Shown here: piece by piece, positions 1 through 6,579 of the stretch | Numbering within the stretch: position 1 is the stretch's first letter | Layout: every line of letters begins with the position of its first letter | Assembly (NCBI GenBank): GCA_027083485.1 | Contig: JALWOO010000849.1 | Coordinates: 1-10,088 of the forward strand | DNA from: Amylibacter sp. | GTDB lineage: Bacteria; Pseudomonadota; Alphaproteobacteria; Rhodobacterales; Rhodobacteraceae | DNA: 10,088 nucleotides | Direction of reading: 5' to 3' | Position numbers and translations under genes: made by a program | Notes under the pieces: model-generated | What the model saw: the letters and a program-made list of their open reading frames with translations, nothing else | The model's database searches: none | What the model was told of the DNA's origin: nothing

Positions 1-1371
1 GCCAAGGCCCGCGCCGCTTGGGTGGGCACCGGACAGGCGACCGATGAAACCATCTGGTTCGATCTGGCCGAAGAACACGGCGCAACAGAATTTCTGGGCT
101 ATGACACGGAAATCGCCGAGGGCCAGATTCTGGCGGTGGTGCAGGATGGCGCGCTGGTGGATCAGGCCAGCGGGGATATTCAGGTGGTGCTGAACCAGAC
201 GCCGTTTTACGCGGAATCTGGCGGGCAGGTCGGCGACAGCGGCGTGCTGAAAACCGAAAACGGCGAAATGCGCATTGATGACGTCAAGAAAACCGCCGGT
301 GTGTTCGTTCACACGGGGCAGGTGGTCCGCGGGGAAATCCGCAAGGGCGACGCGGCAGAACTGGTGGTGGATCACGACCGGCGCAGCGACATTCGCGCCA
401 ACCACTCGGCCACACACCTTCTGCACGAAGCCCTGCGCCAGCATCTGGGCGATCACGTGGCGCAGCGCGGCTCTCTGAATGCGGACGACCGTTTGCGGTT
501 CGATTTCTCCCATACCAAAGCCATGAGCGACAGCGAACTGGCCGCCGTGGAAACCGAAGTGAACAGCTATATCCGCCAGAATACGCCGGTAGAAACCCGG
601 ATCATGACCCCGGACGAGGCCCGCGATCTGGGCGCGCAGGCGTTGTTTGGCGAAAAATACGGCGACGAGGTGCGCGTGGTGTCCATGGGCACACAGGCCG
701 GAAGCGGCAAGGGCACGGACGGGGAAACCTATTCGCTGGAGCTGTGCGGTGGCACCCATGTGGCACGCACCGGCGACATCGGCCTGTTTGCGCTGGTCAG
801 CGAAAGCGCGTCTTCTTCGGGCGTGCGCCGCATCGAGGCGCTCACTGGACAGGCGGCTTTCGACCATCTGGCGGCGCAACAAAACTTGCTGGGGCAGGCA
901 GCGGGCGTGCTGAAAGCGCGGGCCGAGGAGGTGCCGGAACGGGTCAAGGCGTTGCTCGATGAACGCAAGTCCCTGAACAATGAAATTGCCGATCTGCGCC
1001 GCAAACTGGCCATGGGTGGCAGCTCGGGCGGGGCGGATGCCGAACAGGTTAACGGTGTTGCGTTCTTTGCGCAGGTTTTGCAGGATGTGCCGGGCAAGGA
1101 CCTGCGCGGGCTGATTGATGAACACAAAAAACGGCTCGGTTCCGGCGCGGTGGTGCTGATTTCCGGTGCCGGTGGCAAGGCCGCCGTGGCCGCCGGGGTG
1201 ACCGATGATCTGACCGGCAAAATCTCGGCGGTGGATCTGGTCCGTGCGGCGGCAGCGGCGCTTGGCGGCAAGGGCGGCGGGGGTCGCCCCGACATGGCGC
1301 AGGCCGGTGGCCCGAATATTGATAACGCTAAGGCCGCGATTGCGGCGGCAAAACAGGTTTTGGAGGCCTGA
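1..1371 (+). CDS. alaS: Alanyl-tRNA synthetase, C-terminal part (5' end outside window)
   Basis: Alanine-tRNA ligase charges tRNA-Ala in the cytoplasm and clears mischarged Ser/Gly-tRNA-Ala. The frame is open from base 1, so the gene begins upstream; 456 residues are visible, against roughly 870-880 for the whole enzyme, and the catalytic domain is missing. Seen: the ESGGQVGD motif near residue 66; the editing-site HxxxH (His135 and His139 of the fragment, nt 403-417, within NHSATHLLH); and the CGGTH motif (nt 745-759), whose Cys and His complete the editing-domain metal site. A charged, coiled-coil-like stretch follows at about 300-340, then the C-terminal DHHA1 domain with its glycine-rich [16 protein letters not shown] signature near the end. 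The next gene starts 1 nt after the stop, and its ribosome-binding site lies inside the last alaS codons. In many alphaproteobacteria recA lies just upstream, which cannot be checked here. Confidence 0.97.
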   Translation, partial: AKARAAWVGTGQATDETIWFDLAEEHGATEFLGYDTEIAEGQILAVVQDGALVDQASGDIQVVLNQTPFYAESGGQVGDSGVLKTENGEMRIDDVKKTAGVFVHTGQVVRGEIRKGDAAELVVDHDRRSDIRANHSATHLLHEALRQHLGDHVAQRGSLNADDRLRFDFSHTKAMSDSELAAVETEVNSYIRQNTPVETRIMTPDEARDLGAQALFGEKYGDEVRVVSMGTQAGSGKGTDGETYSLELCGGTHVARTGDIGLFALVSESASSSGVRRIEALTGQAAFDHLAAQQNLLGQAAGVLKARAEEVPERVKALLDERKSLNNEIADLRRKLAMGGSSGGADAEQVNGVAFFAQVLQDVPGKDLRGLIDEHKKRLGSGAVVLISGAGGKAAVAAGVTDDLTGKISAVDLVRAAAAALGGKGGGGRPDMAQAGGPNIDNAKAAIAAAKQVLEA

Positions 1372-1372
1372 A

Positions 1373-1657
1373 ATGACAGTTTACACAATGGCGCATATTG
1401 ATGTGCGCGACGACGAAATGTACGCGAAATACGCAGCCCTTGCCGGCCCGGCTGTGGCCAAATTCGGCGGCGAATTTCTGGCTCGTGGCGGTGAAACCGT
1501 GGTGATGGAGGGCACGGCCCGTTCGCGCAATGTGATCATCAAATGGCCGGACATGGACACGGCCAAAGCATTTTACAATTCGCCGGAGTATCAAGAGGCG
1601 CTGAAATACGGCCTGCCGGCGGCGGATCGTGAATATCTGTTCGTGGAGGGCGCGTAA
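1373..1657 (+). CDS. DUF1330 family protein, first of a tandem pair
   Basis: A 94-residue protein of the DUF1330 family, small ferredoxin-like alpha/beta-barrel proteins that probably act as dimers; no reaction is established. Family marks seen: N-terminal YTMAHIDV strand, FGGEFLARGG, the RNVIIKW strand, and AKAFYNSPEYQEAL, followed by a C-terminal strand ending in VEGA. The ATG at 1373 is chosen because it follows the alaS stop by one base and has GGAGG at 1362-1366 with 6-nt spacing; the longer frame upstream would overlap alaS. The stop overlaps the start of the second copy (TAATG), so the two are almost certainly co-translated. By hand, about 40 of 94 positions are identical to the second copy without gaps. 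Function unknown; the link to alaS may only reflect shared transcription. Confidence 0.9.
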   Translation: MTVYTMAHIDVRDDEMYAKYAALAGPAVAKFGGEFLARGGETVVMEGTARSRNVIIKWPDMDTAKAFYNSPEYQEALKYGLPAADREYLFVEGA

Positions 1658-1941
1658 TGGCCGCCTATATCATTGCGCATGTGGTGGTGGACAATCCGGA
1701 AGGCTACGCCGAATACGCCAGCCAGACAGCCGCCATCGCCGAGAGTTTCGGCGGGCGTTTTCTGGCCAAGGGCGGGCCTTGTGAATGGATCGAGGGCCAA
1801 GGGTCCGATCGCAATGTGATTATCGAATTTGCCGATGTGGCGGCAGCCAAAAAATTCTATAATTCGGATGCTTATCAGGCAATTTTGCCAATTGCGCAGG
1901 CGCATTCGACTCGTGAAATGGTAATCGTCGAAGGGGTCTAA
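1657..1941 (+). CDS. DUF1330 family protein, second of a tandem pair
   Basis: Also 94 residues and a paralogue of the preceding gene. It keeps the same framework: YIIAHVVV, FGGRFLAKGG, RNVIIEF, AAKKFYNSDAYQ and a final VIVEGV. It differs most in the middle (CEWIEGQGSD in place of VVMEGTARSR) and just after the YQ motif (ILPIAQAHST), regions that would line a pocket in this fold. The pair may therefore form a heterodimer or have diverged in ligand; that is inference. The ATG overlaps the upstream stop by one base and has GGAGGG at 1645-1650. The gene ends 3 nt before the end of the convergent TfoX-domain gene, leaving no room for a separate terminator. Confidence 0.9.
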   Translation: MAAYIIAHVVVDNPEGYAEYASQTAAIAESFGGRFLAKGGPCEWIEGQGSDRNVIIEFADVAAAKKFYNSDAYQAILPIAQAHSTREMVIVEGV

Positions 1942-1944
1942 CGG

Positions 1945-2274
1945 CTATTTAGGCGGCAACGCCCCGACAAATTCAAGCGCCATGTTCAGCACCCGGGCAT
2001 GGCGCTTTTCGTCGGCCAGCAATTCATCGCTCACATCCAGCATACCGCCCATTTTCTTGCTGTTGAAAGCCTTGGGCGAAACACCCTCAACGGCCAGCGC
2101 GGCGGCTTCATTGGCTTTGCCCACGCGGAACATTGCCCCGTTTTTATGGGCGCAGCACAGCATGTTGCCGTTCAGCATGAAACACAGCCCGCCAAACATC
2201 TTTTTCTCGGCGATGCCATCGGTGTTTGCCAGCGCATCGCGCATCATCTGCGCGCATCCTTCGTCGTAAGCCAT
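1945..2274 (-). CDS. TfoX/Sxy N-terminal domain protein
   Basis: A 109-residue protein corresponding to the TfoX N-terminal domain alone. In gamma-proteobacteria TfoX/Sxy promotes competence gene expression with CRP, but single-domain proteins like this are widespread and mostly uncharacterised, so a competence role should not be assumed. Seen: the KKMFGGLCFMLNGNMLCC core (about residues 24-41), followed by FRVGKANEAAAL and the C-terminal helix region ending LEFVGALPPK. The TfoX C-terminal domain is absent. Four cysteines (7, 31, 40, 41) are present, two adjacent; their role is unknown. An AGGGGA ribosome-binding site lies 5 nt before the ATG. The gene is divergent from trxC across about 109 nt and convergent with the DUF1330 pair. 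Confidence 0.85.
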   Translation of the reverse strand: MAYDEGCAQMMRDALANTDGIAEKKMFGGLCFMLNGNMLCCAHKNGAMFRVGKANEAAALAVEGVSPKAFNSKKMGGMLDVSDELLADEKRHARVLNMALEFVGALPPK

Positions 2275-2383
2275 GTTTTTCCCCTGTTGTTTTCCGGTTC
2301 CCTAGCATAAAATATCACCAACAGCCTAGAAAAATGCCCGTTAGGGGTTATCTGCTGTCAAAAGATGACACTAGGAGAAAAAC
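2275..2383. other. Divergent intergenic region between TfoX-domain gene and trxC
   Basis: This 109-nt spacer must hold the promoters of both divergent genes. An A/T-rich patch at about 2307-2316 (ATAAAATATC) contains TAAAAT, a plausible -10 for trxC, but I cannot pair it with a convincing -35. I see no FNR-type or LexA-type box here. The trxC ribosome-binding site (AGGAG, about 2373-2377) lies at its right end. Confidence 0.4.
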
Positions 2384-2818
2384 ATGAGCAAAGCTCTGAA
2401 ATGCACCTGTCTGGATTGCGGCACAATTGGCCGGTTTCCGGCGGATAAAATAGATGCCAAACCGAAATGCGGTAAATGCGGCAGCTGGTTGATTACCGGC
2501 AAGGTGTGGGAAATTGATCTGGAAACCCTGAACAAGGCGGCGCGCACCGATGATGTGCCGCTGGTTGTGGATTTCTGGGCACCTTGGTGCGGTCCTTGCC
2601 GGATGATGGCCCCGCAATTCACCATGGCCGCCAAGGATATGGCCCCGCATGTGCGGTTTGCCAAGATCAACACCGAAGAATATCCCAATGCCTCGCAGCG
2701 GTATAATATTCGCGGGATTCCGACCATGGCGCTGTTCAAGGGCGGCAAAGAAAAAGCGCGCCAGTCCGGTGCCATGCAAAGCCCGCAGATTAAGGCCTGG
2801 GTGAGCGAGAAAGCTTGA
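2384..2818 (+). CDS. trxC: Thioredoxin 2 (zinc-finger thioredoxin)
   Basis: A cytoplasmic disulfide reductase, reduced by thioredoxin reductase, which supplies electrons to target proteins and helps in oxidative stress. The 144-residue length is right for TrxC rather than the shorter TrxA. Two N-terminal Cys pairs (CLDC at 9-12 and CGKC at 29-32) form the predicted zinc site typical of thioredoxin 2; Cys7 is an additional cysteine. The thioredoxin fold follows with the active site WCGPC (Cys69 and Cys72) in FWAPWCGPC, and the cis-proline motif GIPTM with Pro113. AGGAG precedes the ATG at good spacing. E. coli trxC is OxyR-controlled; no such operator is recognisable here. The stop codon lies within a perfect FNR-type box that probably serves the next gene. 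Confidence 0.96.
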   Translation: MSKALKCTCLDCGTIGRFPADKIDAKPKCGKCGSWLITGKVWEIDLETLNKAARTDDVPLVVDFWAPWCGPCRMMAPQFTMAAKDMAPHVRFAKINTEEYPNASQRYNIRGIPTMALFKGGKEKARQSGAMQSPQIKAWVSEKA

Positions 2819-2828
2819 TAAATATCAA
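2815..2828. promoter_or_regulatory. Perfect FNR/FnrL-type box (TTGAT-N4-ATCAA)
   Basis: TTGATAAATATCAA matches the FNR/Anr/FnrL consensus TTGAT-N4-ATCAA at all ten specified positions. The symmetry extends to TTGATA-N2-TATCAA. It overlaps the trxC stop codon (2816-2818); its centre is about 80 nt before the ATG of the DUF2478 gene. For class II activation (centre near -41.5) transcription would begin near 2863, where only a weak -10 is seen (TATTGA, 2855-2860). A better -10-like AATAAT at 2835-2840 would put the box close to the start site and suggest repression. The match is direct observation; binding and direction of control are inference. Confidence 0.7.
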
Positions 2829-2901
2829 GGCATAAATAATTTCGTTCCGCCAAGTATTGAAACAGGGCGGGGCGAAATACTTTACGAACAGGACCAAAAA
2901 A

Positions 2902-3420
2902 ATGAAACTGGCCTTTATATCCTCTACCAAACGGGGCGAAATTGACCGTTTGGTCTCTTTGACCGCTGCCCGGCTCGAGGCCGATCAGAAACGGCTGAAC
3001 GGGGTGGTGAAGGTGCTGGAGGATAATCCTGATCTGGCCCATGATTGCGATATGGATTTGCGGGTGTTGCCGGATGGTCCGAAAATCCGGATCACGCAGT
3101 CCTTGGGCACAGGATCAAATGCATGCCGGTTGAATCCGGCCGCGATTCAGGAAGCTGTTGCAGAGGTCGAACGCCTGAGCAGCGCGGATGCGGATATGTT
3201 TTTGCTCAACAAATTCGGCCCCCAAGAGGGCGATGGCCACGGGTTTCGCGACACGATTGCGGCGGCGCTTGAAAACGGGGTGCCGGTGTTGTTGGGCGTT
3301 GGCACCACCATGCGCGATGCTTTTGACGAATTTGCGCAAGGTCTGGCCGAAGAACTCCCCGAAGACCTTGATAAAATCTATGACTGGTGCTGTGAGGCAA
3401 TGGCGCAGAGAACTGCCTGA
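2902..3420 (+). CDS. DUF2478 family protein
   Basis: A 172-residue protein matching DUF2478 as I remember the family; members are often found near molybdate uptake (mod) genes and their reaction is unknown. Family marks seen: the CDMDLRVLPDG block (49-59), SLGTGSNACRLNPAAI (68-82), FLLNKFGPQEGDGHGFRD (100-117) and GVPVLLGVG (126-134). The overall pattern resembles a P-loop NTPase fold, but no Walker A GxxxxGK[ST] appears at the N-terminus, where MKLAFISSTKRGE stands. I chose ATG 2902, preceded by CAGGA at about 8 nt; an in-frame TTG at 2857 would add 15 residues (KQGGAKYFTNRTKK) that do not fit the family start. No mod genes are in view. A perfect FNR-type box upstream suggests oxygen control. 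Confidence 0.8.
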   Translation: MKLAFISSTKRGEIDRLVSLTAARLEADQKRLNGVVKVLEDNPDLAHDCDMDLRVLPDGPKIRITQSLGTGSNACRLNPAAIQEAVAEVERLSSADADMFLLNKFGPQEGDGHGFRDTIAAALENGVPVLLGVGTTMRDAFDEFAQGLAEELPEDLDKIYDWCCEAMAQRTA

Positions 3421-3426
3421 CGCAGC

Positions 3427-3452
3427 CGTTTGAAATATTTTAATTTGAAACG
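3427..3452. terminator. A/T-rich imperfect inverted repeat between convergent genes
   Basis: CGTTT (3427-3431) pairs with AAACG (3448-3452), and AAAT (3433-3436) with ATTT (3443-3446), around a 6-nt loop with one G-G mismatch. It fills most of the gap between the ends of the DUF2478 gene and lexA, so a two-way terminator is the natural reading. However, the stem is weak, has little G+C and no clear T tract, so the call is tentative. Confidence 0.3.
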
Positions 3453-3454
3453 CT

Positions 3455-4147
3455 TTAATAGGTCCGGATCAATCCAACCAGCTTTCCTTGCACCTTGACC
3501 TGATCGTCGCGGTAGACCCGTGTTTCATAGGCCGGATTGGCCGCTTCGAGCGCGATGGCGGAGCCGCGTTTGCGCAGGCGTTTCAGCGTGGCCTCATGCC
3601 CTTCGACAAGGGCAACCACAATATCCCCGTTATCCGCATCGGTCTGTTCATGGATAATCACCACATCGCCGTCGTTAATGCCGGCCTCGATCATGGAATC
3701 GCCCTTGACCTCGAGCGCGTAGTGGCGACCGGAATTATGCAGCATGTCGCCCGGGACGGTGACGTTATGGGTGGCGTGCTGAATGGCCTCGATCGGGGTG
3801 CCGGCAGCAATCCGCCCCATAATTGGAAGGGTTTCAGAGGCAACCGAAGAAATCGCCATGGCTGCGCGGGGCGGTGTGGTGGCACTGCCTTCGATCACAC
3901 GCGGGGAAAAGCCTGTGCCGCCGGATTCAATGGAATCAGGCAGGCGGATAATTTCCAAGGCCCGCGCCCGATGGGCCAGACGGCGGATAAATCCCCGTTC
4001 CTCCAGTGCGGTAATCAGCCGGTGAATGCCGGATTTGGACCGTAAATTCAGGGCATCTTTCATTTCATCAAAAGACGGGGGAATGCCATCCCTCTTCATC
4101 CGGTTGTGGATGAATTCGAGCAAATCGAGCTGTTTGCGAGTAAGCAT
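3455..4147 (-). CDS. lexA: LexA repressor, SOS regulator
   Basis: LexA represses DNA-damage genes and cleaves itself when stimulated by RecA filaments. The protein has 230 residues, slightly longer than E. coli LexA (202), as is usual in alphaproteobacteria because of a longer linker. Seen: the N-terminal winged-helix DNA-binding domain (about 1-67) starting [13 protein letters not shown] with [11 protein letters not shown]; the Ala115-Gly116 cleavage bond in GRIAAGTP; the catalytic Ser151 in [10 protein letters not shown]; and the catalytic Lys189 in ATLKRL. All residues needed for self-cleavage are present. The recognition-helix region ([18 protein letters not shown]) is of the form that binds GTTC-N7-GTTC. 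An AGGGG lies 5 nt before the ATG. The promoter holds its own operator, so it is almost surely autoregulated. Confidence 0.97.
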   Translation of the reverse strand: MLTRKQLDLLEFIHNRMKRDGIPPSFDEMKDALNLRSKSGIHRLITALEERGFIRRLAHRARALEIIRLPDSIESGGTGFSPRVIEGSATTPPRAAMAISSVASETLPIMGRIAAGTPIEAIQHATHNVTVPGDMLHNSGRHYALEVKGDSMIEAGINDGDVVIIHEQTDADNGDIVVALVEGHEATLKRLRKRGSAIALEAANPAYETRVYRDDQVKVQGKLVGLIRTY

Positions 4148-4188
4148 AATGACCCCTGACCCTGAATGTATTGCATGTGTTCCTTCAT

Positions 4189-4203
4189 GTTCTACAGGTG
4201 TTC
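4189..4203. promoter_or_regulatory. LexA box (GTTC-N7-GTTC)
   Basis: GTTCTACAGGTGTTC is a perfect alphaproteobacterial SOS operator (on the lexA strand GAAC-N7-GAAC). It sits 42 to 56 nt before the lexA start and overlaps the -10. A third GTTC at 4179-4182 follows with a 6-nt gap instead of 7, giving three half-sites in the same orientation. Confidence 0.85.
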
Positions 4204-4217
4204 ACCATTTGTGTCAA
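4189..4217 (-). promoter_or_regulatory. lexA promoter (-35/-10)
   Basis: Reading the minus strand, a perfect -35 TTGACA (4217-4212) is followed by a 17-nt spacer and TAGAAC (4194-4189) as -10, matching four of six consensus bases. The expected start point is near 4182, giving a leader of about 35 nt before the lexA ATG. The LexA box covers the -10 and half of the spacer, so bound repressor would block RNA polymerase. Confidence 0.75.
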
Positions 4218-4359
4218 TTATTTTTTCGGCGCCCAAATGAAATGAAACCGGCGAAAACTGAAACATTCGCTCGCTTTGCATCAATGGGGCGTGATGGGGG
4301 TGGTTTTTGGCTTTGCGCGGGTATCTGTTGGGGCTAGGCAATTCCAAAGGATACTGCAC
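4218..4359. other. Leader region upstream of the TVP38-type gene
   Basis: The remaining part of the 212-nt lexA/TVP38 divergent spacer. It must contain the promoter of the membrane protein-oxidoreductase unit, but I cannot identify a convincing -35/-10 pair. There is no RNA gene or hairpin I can support. AAGGA at 4347-4351 is the ribosome-binding site of the next gene. Confidence 0.3.
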
Positions 4360-5100
4360 ATGAATGATACGGCCAAGACACCGGATACCGGTTTTCGTAA
4401 AATGATCCCTTTGGGGATTATCGCATTGGTGGCGGGGGGCGGCGCATTTTTCCTGCGCGATTTTCTGAGCTTTGAAACCCTGCGGGACAACCGCGAAATG
4501 CTGATTGCCTGGCGGGATTCAAATTATCTGCTGGCCGGACTGGTTTTTACCGGTGTCTATATTCTGGTGGTCACGTTTTCCCTGCCCGGGGCGGCGGTGA
4601 TGACCCTGACGGGGGGCTTTTTGTTCGGGGTTTTTCCCGGGGCCTTGTTTTCCGTTGTCGGCGCAACTATCGGGGCGATCCTGATTTTCACGGCGGCGAA
4701 AACCGGTCTCGGGGATATGCTGCACGCCAAAATGCAGGCACAGGGCGGCGGCGTGATGGAGCGTATGGAAAAGGGGCTGCATGAAAATGAAATCAGCTAT
4801 CTGATGCTGATGCGGCTGGTGCCGGCGATCCCGTTTTTTGTGGCCAATCTCGCGCCGGCCTTTCTGGGAGTAAAGGGGCGTAATTTTGCCCTGACCACGT
4901 TTTTCGGCATCATGCCGGGGTCTATTGTTTACACATCTGTCGGGGCGGGGCTTGGCGATGTGTTTGCTGCGGGCAAGACGCCGGATCTGGGCATTATTTT
5001 TCAGCCGAATATTCTGGGGCCGATTTTGGGGCTATGTGCCTTGGCAGCACTGCCCATCGTGATCAAGTCCTTTCGGAAAAAGAAAGAAACAAGCCAATGA
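4360..5100 (+). CDS. TVP38/TMEM64 (DedA-type, SNARE-associated) membrane protein
   Basis: A 246-residue inner-membrane protein of the TVP38/TMEM64 branch of the DedA superfamily; relatives include lipid scramblases and undecaprenyl-phosphate carriers, but the substrate of this one is unknown. Seen: an N-terminal membrane segment (about 16-32); hydrophobic segments at about 57-80 and 84-112 containing GGFLFGVFPGALFSVVGATIG; then the family-typical second block MRLVPAIPFFVANLAPAFLG (151-170) and FFGIMPGSIVYTSVGAG (181-197). A final membrane segment (about 218-236) precedes a positively charged tail (KSFRKKKE). The ATG at 4360 has AAGGA 8 nt upstream; the longer in-frame extension lacks a good site. 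The last 4 nt overlap the start of the oxidoreductase (ATGA), so both are translated together. Confidence 0.88.
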   Translation: MNDTAKTPDTGFRKMIPLGIIALVAGGGAFFLRDFLSFETLRDNREMLIAWRDSNYLLAGLVFTGVYILVVTFSLPGAAVMTLTGGFLFGVFPGALFSVVGATIGAILIFTAAKTGLGDMLHAKMQAQGGGVMERMEKGLHENEISYLMLMRLVPAIPFFVANLAPAFLGVKGRNFALTTFFGIMPGSIVYTSVGAGLGDVFAAGKTPDLGIIFQPNILGPILGLCALAALPIVIKSFRKKKETSQ

Positions 5101-6518
5101 CCCAACGGATCGAAACAGATTTATGCATTATCGGGGCCGGTTCCGGTGGCCTGTCAGTGGCGGCGGGGGCCGTGCAGATGGGGGCGGACGTGGTGCTGCT
5201 TGAGGGCCATAAAATGGGCGGGGATTGCCTGAATTATGGCTGTGTGCCCTCCAAGGCGCTGCTGGCGGCGGGCAAGCATGCCCATGCCATGACCACAGGG
5301 GCGCGGTTCGGCATTACGCCGGTTACGCCGCAGGTGGATTACGCGGCCGCCAAGGATCACGTGGCGCAGGTGATTGCGGGGATTGAACCCCATGACAGCG
5401 TGGAGCGGTTCGAGCAGCTGGGCGTCAAGGTGATTTCCGAATACGGCAGTTTTATTTCCCCGCGCGAGGTTCAGGCCGGAAACACGGTCATTCGCGCCCG
5501 CCGCTTTGTAATTGCTACAGGTTCCAGCCCGTTTGTGCCGCCGATTCCGGGGCTGGAGACGGTGCGCTATTACACCAACGAAGACCTGTTTGAACTGCGC
5601 GAACAACCGGCCCGTCTGATCGTGATTGGCGGCGGACCGATCGGCATGGAAATGGCGCAAGCCCATGCGCGGCTGGGCAGCAAGGTTACGGTGCTGGAAG
5701 GCATGAAAGCCCTTGGCAAGGATGATCCGGAAATGGCGGCAATTGCTCTTGAGCGGTTGCGCGCCGAAGGCATCGGGATTGTCGAGGGCGCGCTGGCTTC
5801 GCGGATTTCCGCCCTTGGCGATGGTGTGCGGGTGGAAACCAAGGATGGCACCGTATTTGAAGGGTCGCATTTGTTGATGGCGGTGGGGCGCAAGCCCAAT
5901 CTGGACCGGCTCAACCTGCATGTGGCGGGGGTCGAAACTGATCGCGCCGGCATCCCTGTGGATGCCCAGATGAAAACCAGCAACAAACGCGTTTATGCCA
6001 TTGGCGATGTGGCGGGGGGGCTGCAATTTACCCATATGGCAGGGTATCATGCGGGGGTGATTATCAAATCCGCCCTGTTCGGCCTGCCTTCCAAAGCCGG
6101 CACGGCGCATATTCCCCGGGTCACCTACATGGATCCGGAAATCGCGCAGGTGGGGCTGACCGAGGCACAGGCGCGCGAGGCCCATGGAGAGCGGCTGGAA
6201 GTGTTGCGGTTTGATTACGCGGAAAACGACCGCGCGCGGGCGGAACGGATCACCCATGGCCTAATCAAGGTGATGGTGGTCAAAGGACGCCCTGTCGGGG
6301 CATCGATTGTGGGCGCACAGGCGGGCGAGTTGATCCAGATCTGGGCGCTGGTGATTGCCAATGGCCTGAAAATCGGTGCGGTGGCGGCGATGGTCTCGCC
6401 TTATCCGACGCTGGGGGAAATCAATAAACGCGCGGCGGGGCAGTATTACACGCCGCGCTTGTTCGAAAATCCGATGCTCAAAAGGATCGTGCGGCTGGTA
6501 CAGCGTTTCGGGCGCTGA
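5097..6518 (+). CDS. FAD-dependent pyridine nucleotide-disulfide oxidoreductase, lipoamide dehydrogenase/mercuric reductase-like
   Basis: A 473-residue class I flavoprotein disulfide reductase. Seen: the FAD-binding GAGSGG (13-18), the redox-active pair in CLNYGCVPSK (Cys44 and Cys49), the NAD(P)-binding GGGPIG (178-183) with Glu201 ending the second strand (favouring NADH), MAVGRKPN, the second FAD motif YAIGDVAG (300-307), and a C-terminal dimerisation domain. In lipoamide dehydrogenase the domain carries a catalytic His-Glu pair in HPTxxE; here it reads YPTLGE, so Tyr436 replaces His while Glu441 is kept. It lacks the N-terminal heavy-metal domain and the C-terminal Cys pair of MerA, so it is probably neither a true E3 nor a mercuric reductase. 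It is coupled to the TVP38-type gene by an ATGA overlap and its own ribosome-binding site is weak. Substrate unknown; a membrane-linked thiol or quinone reductase is one guess. Confidence 0.9.
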   Translation: MTQRIETDLCIIGAGSGGLSVAAGAVQMGADVVLLEGHKMGGDCLNYGCVPSKALLAAGKHAHAMTTGARFGITPVTPQVDYAAAKDHVAQVIAGIEPHDSVERFEQLGVKVISEYGSFISPREVQAGNTVIRARRFVIATGSSPFVPPIPGLETVRYYTNEDLFELREQPARLIVIGGGPIGMEMAQAHARLGSKVTVLEGMKALGKDDPEMAAIALERLRAEGIGIVEGALASRISALGDGVRVETKDGTVFEGSHLLMAVGRKPNLDRLNLHVAGVETDRAGIPVDAQMKTSNKRVYAIGDVAGGLQFTHMAGYHAGVIIKSALFGLPSKAGTAHIPRVTYMDPEIAQVGLTEAQAREAHGERLEVLRFDYAENDRARAERITHGLIKVMVVKGRPVGASIVGAQAGELIQIWALVIANGLKIGAVAAMVSPYPTLGEINKRAAGQYYTPRLFENPMLKRIVRLVQRFGR

Positions 6519-6527
6519 TTGCTGAGC

Positions 6528-6556
6528 TTGCTCCTTTGGGCAACAACCACTAGATT
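6528..6556 (+). promoter_or_regulatory. Possible weak promoter of the histidine kinase gene
   Basis: TTGCTC (6528-6533) and TAGATT (6551-6556) are spaced by 17 nt in the 61-nt gap before the kinase gene. The matches to the consensus are three and four of six, so this may be chance, and read-through from the upstream unit is equally possible. Confidence 0.2.
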
Positions 6557-6579
6557 ATAGGAAATTTAGGGGAAACGCC

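Noticed and set aside
1945..2274. Calling the TfoX-domain gene a competence activator
   Set aside because: Only the N-terminal domain is present and no competence genes or signals are in the window.
3368..3381. TTGATAAAATCTAT as a second FNR-type box
   Set aside because: Only the first half-site is present (TTGAT); the second half does not match ATCAA, and it lies inside the DUF2478 coding region.
3488..4045. 185-codon plus-strand open frame opposite lexA
   Set aside because: It lies wholly within lexA, whose cleavage site and catalytic residues are intact; the translation resembles no protein family.
5154..6257. Long open frame (367 codons) on the minus strand inside the oxidoreductase gene
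   Set aside because: It mirrors the codon phase of the clearly real plus-strand gene in G+C-rich DNA, its translation is rich in His, Arg and Gln with no recognisable motif, and the plus-strand protein carries every family signature.
5097..6518. Calling the flavoprotein mercuric reductase or the lipoamide dehydrogenase of a 2-oxoacid dehydrogenase complex
   Set aside because: MerA's C-terminal Cys pair and metal-binding N-terminus are absent and no mer genes are nearby; the E3 catalytic His is replaced by Tyr and no dehydrogenase-complex genes flank it.
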